DNA of 19,008 nucleotides from NCBI RefSeq assembly GCF_018613065.1, contig NZ_JAGGQW010000102.1:1-19008 (forward strand). Reading direction: 5' to 3'. Under the pieces are notes generated by a model, which was not told the DNA's origin, made no database searches, and saw nothing but the letters and a program-made list of their open reading frames with translations. Positions 16,079 to 19,008 of the stretch are shown piece after piece. Source of the DNA: Bacillus sp. ISL-7 (lineage in GTDB: Bacteria; Bacillota; Bacilli; Bacillales_B; DSM-18226). Positions within the stretch are counted from its first letter, which is position 1. The number at the start of each line of letters is the position of its first letter. The position numbers were made by a program, and so were the translations under genes.

Positions 16079-17572
16079 ATGCAAAGCGAAATGATGCCTA
16101 ATTTTTTGAAGAAAAGAGCGTTTCTAACCCCTGAACGAACAGCTGTTTATTTTCAGGAACAAACCATAACCTTCGGCGAACTCTACCAACGTTCTTATCA
16201 AGTGGCAGGACAGTTACAAGGGTTAGGAATGCATAAAAACCAATATGTTGGTGTGTTATTAAATAGCAACCTAGATACAGTTGTAATATTATTTGCCCTT
16301 CAACTGTTAGGAGTTAGGGCTGTAATTTTGAACAACCGCCTTTCTCCGTCGGAACTAGTATGGCAGCTAATTGATGCAAAGGCCGTCTCTTTAATTATTG
16401 AAGATACTTTTTCTGAAACAAAAACCTTCATAAATAATCAAATTCCATCAATTTGTACGCTGACAAAGGCCGAGATATTTTTCGGCAGTCAGAACGCGCC
16501 CAATATTCAGGAAGAAATCAGCTTATCAGAAATTTGTACGATCATGTATACGTCCGGAACCACAGGAAATCCCAAGGGAGTAATCCAAACCTATGGAAAT
16601 CACTGGTGGAGTTCCGTTGGTTCAGCCTTAAATTTAGGATTTATTGAAGGGGATTCCTGGCTTTGTAACGTTCCGCTTTTTCATATTAGCGGCTTTTCAA
16701 TTTTAATGCGCAGTGTCATATATGGAATGCCGATCGTTCTCCACGACCATTTTGATGTTGAAGAAACCATTTATGATATTCATGATAAAAAAGTGACCAT
16801 CATGTCAGTGGTTGGTACTTCCCTGAGACGAATAGTTGATGCTCTTCGAGAGAGGCGCCTGCCTAATCATTTTCGCTGTATGCTTCTTGGAGGAGGACCT
16901 GCACCATTACCATTACTCCAAGCGTGTATAGAAAAAGAAATTCCTGTATTCCAAACCTATGGAATGACCGAATCCTCCTCGCAAATCGTGACGCTCGCTC
17001 CAGAATATAGTCTGACGAAGCTAGGCTCGGCAGGAAAGCCGTTGTTCACCTCGCAGCTTCAAATAGTTGCAGAAGATGGTGGTCTGGCTCCCTCAGGTAT
17101 GCCAGGTGAAATTGTCATAAAAGGACCCAATGTTACCCCAGGGTATTTATTCCTACCTGAAGTAACAGAAGAAAAGTTTATTAATGGCTGGTTCCACACG
17201 GGAGATGTGGGCTACTTAGATGAAGATGGCTTCTTATATGTACTCGATCGGCGTTCTGACTTAATAATTTCAGGGGGAGAGAATATTTACCCTGCAGAAA
17301 TTGAGGCAGTTTTGTTAGCCCATCCGGATGTTTCAGAGGCTGGTGTGACAAGTTTAGAGGATACTGAGTGGGGACAAGTGCCGATTGCTTATATTGTAAA
17401 AAGAGAAGGAACAAATCCTTCGGTTGGAGCACTTGAGCAATTTTGTAAAGAGCGTTTAGCCAAATATAAAGTCCCTAAAGCATTTTATTTTACTAAGGAA
17501 CTGCCTAGAAACGCATCGAAAAAAATACTCCGCCGAGAGCTCCGAGAGTGGGTGAAAGAGGAGATCCGGTAA
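16079..17572 (+). CDS. menE: o-Succinylbenzoate-CoA ligase MenE
   Basis: MenE activates o-succinylbenzoate with ATP and CoA to OSB-CoA, the MenB substrate. The 497-residue protein is an ANL-superfamily adenylate-forming enzyme. It has the P-loop YTSGTTGNPKG (157-167), QTYGMTES, GWFHTGDVGYLDEDGF, the hinge region VLDRRSDLIISGGENIYPAE and the C-terminal NASKKILRREL with the adenylation lysine near Lys482. ATG 16079 is preceded by AGGAAGGTGA at 16064-16073. An upstream in-frame start at 15986 would begin inside menB and cross the terminator hairpin, so it is rejected. The stop overlaps the menC start by one base (TAATG). Confidence 0.96.
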   Translation: MQSEMMPNFLKKRAFLTPERTAVYFQEQTITFGELYQRSYQVAGQLQGLGMHKNQYVGVLLNSNLDTVVILFALQLLGVRAVILNNRLSPSELVWQLIDAKAVSLIIEDTFSETKTFINNQIPSICTLTKAEIFFGSQNAPNIQEEISLSEICTIMYTSGTTGNPKGVIQTYGNHWWSSVGSALNLGFIEGDSWLCNVPLFHISGFSILMRSVIYGMPIVLHDHFDVEETIYDIHDKKVTIMSVVGTSLRRIVDALRERRLPNHFRCMLLGGGPAPLPLLQACIEKEIPVFQTYGMTESSSQIVTLAPEYSLTKLGSAGKPLFTSQLQIVAEDGGLAPSGMPGEIVIKGPNVTPGYLFLPEVTEEKFINGWFHTGDVGYLDEDGFLYVLDRRSDLIISGGENIYPAEIEAVLLAHPDVSEAGVTSLEDTEWGQVPIAYIVKREGTNPSVGALEQFCKERLAKYKVPKAFYFTKELPRNASKKILRRELREWVKEEIR

Positions 17573-18678
17573 TGAAGATAGCAGCAGTAGAGTTAAATGT
17601 CATTCAAATGCCCTTAAATGACCCGTTTCTGACCCATTTAGGAGCCGTGAAGAACCGTGAGGGAATAATCATTAAGATAACCAATTCCGATGGTGTATCA
17701 GGGTTTGGAGAGGGCGTTGCTTTTTCTACTCCGTGGTACACAGAAGAAACGGTTAAAACAAGTTTACATATGTTAACTGATGTTTTGATTCCACTCCTTC
17801 AAAAAGCACCTTTAAACCATCCTGAGGAGGTCTCTCAGCTGTTTAGCTCGGTAAGAAGGAACAATATGGCTAAGGCTGCCTTAGAAACAGCTGTATGGGA
17901 TTTATTTGCGAAGAGTCATTCGCTGCCACTATCAAAACTGCTTGGGGGAACACGATCTTTGATTGCGTCAGGGGTTGTAGTGGCCACAGATTCCACTAAA
18001 AATGCACTCCAGCAAATTGAGCAATATCTAGAGGACGGTTATCAAAGGATTAAAGTTAAAATAAATCCACAGCAGGATTATGCTTTTCTTTCTGAAATTC
18101 GCCGTTTTTATCCTGAACTGCCAATCATGGCAGATGCGAATTCTGCCTATACGATTAAAGATATAGAACGAATAAAAGCTCTTGATGACTTTAAGTTGCT
18201 GATGATCGAGCAGCCGCTGGGATATGATGATATTCTTGAACACGCCTTGCTTCAAAAAGAAATTAAAACACCTATTTGTTTGGACGAAAGCATTGTCAGC
18301 TATGATGATGCTCGAAAAGCCATCGAGTTCGGAAGTTGTCAGGTAATAAATATTAAAGTGGGCAGGGTAGGGGGCTTGTATGAAGCGAAACGAATTCATG
18401 ACTATTGCTTCGAAAAGGGCATACCGGTTTGGTGTGGGGGTATGATCGAGTTTGGGGTTTCTAGGGCCCATAATATTGCACTCGCCTCATTACCAGGATT
18501 TTCGATCCCAGGAGATATCTCTGCTTCTAATCGCTTTTGGGAGGAAGATATTATTACCCCAGAAGTAAACGTTAAAAACGGTTTTGTCAAAGTCCCATCC
18601 GGTCCTGGGATTGGATTTGAAATAAACGAAAAAAGATTACAGGAAACCTTACTGTGGAAAGAAACATTTGTTTTATAA
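17572..18678 (+). CDS. menC: o-Succinylbenzoate synthase MenC
   Basis: MenC dehydrates SHCHC to o-succinylbenzoate. The 368-residue enolase-superfamily protein shows the catalytic lysine pair in RIKVKI (Lys161 and Lys163), metal ligands Asp188 (MADAN), Glu213 (MIEQP) and Asp238 (CLDES), and the opposite lysine Lys262 (INIKVGRVGG). Enzymes of this Bacillus branch (related to N-acylamino acid racemase) may also racemise N-acyl amino acids; the men context makes OSB synthase the main role. ATG 17572 has GAGGAG at 17558-17563 with 8 nt spacing and overlaps the menE stop by one base. An in-frame start at 17548 would lie before this site and is less likely. Last gene of the operon. Confidence 0.95.
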   Translation: MKIAAVELNVIQMPLNDPFLTHLGAVKNREGIIIKITNSDGVSGFGEGVAFSTPWYTEETVKTSLHMLTDVLIPLLQKAPLNHPEEVSQLFSSVRRNNMAKAALETAVWDLFAKSHSLPLSKLLGGTRSLIASGVVVATDSTKNALQQIEQYLEDGYQRIKVKINPQQDYAFLSEIRRFYPELPIMADANSAYTIKDIERIKALDDFKLLMIEQPLGYDDILEHALLQKEIKTPICLDESIVSYDDARKAIEFGSCQVINIKVGRVGGLYEAKRIHDYCFEKGIPVWCGGMIEFGVSRAHNIALASLPGFSIPGDISASNRFWEEDIITPEVNVKNGFVKVPSGPGIGFEINEKRLQETLLWKETFVL

Positions 18679-18693
18679 AAATGTTTTTATAAA
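18672..18693. repeat. AT-only inverted repeat at the menC stop codon
   Basis: TTTATAAAAA and TTTTTATAAA flank TG in a 22-bp inverted repeat that contains the menC stop. With no GC pairs it is a poor terminator, though it might end transcription weakly. Confidence 0.4.
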
Positions 18694-18720
18694 GCTCATA
18701 GTTAATTTTGGAACAATGTT

Positions 18721-18790
18721 GATTGGAGCGGAAGGCGCGAAGACTCCTGCGGGAGTACGGGGCAGGGGAGACCCCGCAGGCGCTTAGCGA
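18721..18790. repeat. Truncated Bacillaceae intergenic palindromic repeat
   Basis: This GC-rich segment (GGAGCGGAAGGCGCGA, then ACTCCTGCGGGAGT, then GGGGCAGGGGAGACCCC and GCAGGCGCTTAGCG) stands out from its AT-rich surroundings. It contains the hairpins ACTCC/GGAGT and CGGGG/CCCCG. I recognise it as the left half of a repeat that recurs between genes in many Bacillus and related genomes. The usual right half is missing; IS-like sequence takes over at about 18791. Confidence 0.75.
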
Positions 18791-18817
18791 GGGCACTGAA
18801 AAAGTCCCTTGTTTTAT

Positions 18818-18859
18818 AGCAGTTGTAGGTTGATTTTATCAACTCTTCAACTGCTTTTT
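18818..18859 (+). terminator. Hairpin with T run in the IS leader
   Basis: AGCAGTTG (18818-18825) pairs with CAACTGCT (18848-18855), with an inner stem GTTGA/TCAAC, and is followed by five T. It would stop read-through from menC into the transposase and may serve as the practical terminator of the men operon. Confidence 0.7.
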
Positions 18860-18901
18860 ATTTTATAATTGTGGTAATAAAACATTTTAGGTGGTATACA
18901 A

Positions 18902-19008
18902 ATGATTTCCTTTCAAGATTCATTCAATCTTAGCCCATACATAGCAATTTATGATCTCGTTGTGCCAAAAAATAATATGCTTCGTCAAATTAAAGAACTA
19001 GTCGACGT
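18902..19008 (+). CDS. IS1182-family transposase, N-terminal part
   Basis: The visible 35 residues begin MISFQDSFNLSPYIAIYDLV and continue VPKNNMLRQIKELVD. This matches the N-terminus I know from IS1182-family (DDE, IS5-like domain) transposases of Bacillus. ATG 18902 is preceded by TAGGTGG at 18888-18894, 7 nt away. The gene runs off the window, so whether it is intact is unknown. Confidence 0.82.
   Translation, partial: MISFQDSFNLSPYIAIYDLVVPKNNMLRQIKELVD

Larger units (their letters stand above)
18791..19008 (+). mobile_element. Left end of an IS1182-like insertion sequence (cut by window edge)
   Basis: From about 18791 (GGGCACTGAAAAAGTCCC) the sequence changes to an AT-rich leader followed by a transposase start. 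The break in the palindromic repeat at this point suggests the IS end. The exact end and the target duplication cannot be set because the right end is outside the window. Confidence 0.7.

Noticed and set aside
18028..18471. 147-codon open frame on the - strand inside menC
   Set aside because: It is a shadow of menC, which has all catalytic residues; no ribosome binding site or family resemblance.
1937..18678. An undescribed multigene system in the glg-men region
   Set aside because: Every gene fits a well-known glycogen or menaquinone family with normal length and active-site motifs, and no gene is left without a function.

Overview
This window comes from a low-GC Gram-positive bacterium of the Bacillaceae (Bacillus, Neobacillus or Mesobacillus type). 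The evidence is a tRNA array in the order I recall for B. subtilis trnB, AGGAGG-type ribosome binding sites with several TTG/GTG starts, a glgBCDAP operon that includes the Firmicute-specific glgD, a menFDHBEC operon, and an intergenic repeat typical of Bacillaceae. The genus is inferred from these features only.

Layout. Positions 1-1388 hold the distal part of a tRNA array, all on the + strand: a 3' fragment of tRNA-Pro, then Ala, Met, Ile2(CAT), Ser(TGA), fMet, Asp, Phe, His, Gly, Ile, Asn, Ser(GCT) and Glu, closed by a strong terminator. An extra segment of about 138 bp sits just before tRNA-fMet; it starts with a copy of the first 14 nt of that tRNA and its leader. Positions 1431-1936 are AT-rich and gene-free, with a candidate CcpA (cre) site and possible promoters. 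Positions 1937-9861 hold the glycogen operon glgB-glgC-glgD-glgA-glgP, tightly packed and mostly overlapping. It covers ADP-glucose formation, chain elongation, branching and phosphorolysis. A bidirectional terminator separates it from the convergent menA (9896-10831, - strand). A divergent promoter region (10832-11188) separates menA from menF-menD-menH-menB-menE-menC (11189-18678). The window ends in a truncated intergenic palindromic repeat and the left end of an IS1182-like insertion sequence whose transposase runs off the edge.

How the genes work together. MenF (isochorismate synthase), MenD (SEPHCHC synthase), MenH (SHCHC synthase), MenC (o-succinylbenzoate synthase), MenE (OSB-CoA ligase) and MenB (DHNA-CoA synthase) convert chorismate to DHNA-CoA. 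MenA prenylates DHNA, so this locus carries most of menaquinone synthesis; the DHNA-CoA thioesterase and the final methyltransferase are not here. GlgC/GlgD make ADP-glucose, GlgA polymerises it, GlgB branches it and GlgP degrades it.

All protein genes look intact and conventional, and I see no undescribed multigene system. The points most worth a second look are the insertion with the tRNA-fMet 5' copy, a terminator-like hairpin inside the men operon between menB and menE, a near-consensus cre site upstream of glg, an inverted repeat between the menA and menF promoters, and the IS inserted into a palindromic repeat.
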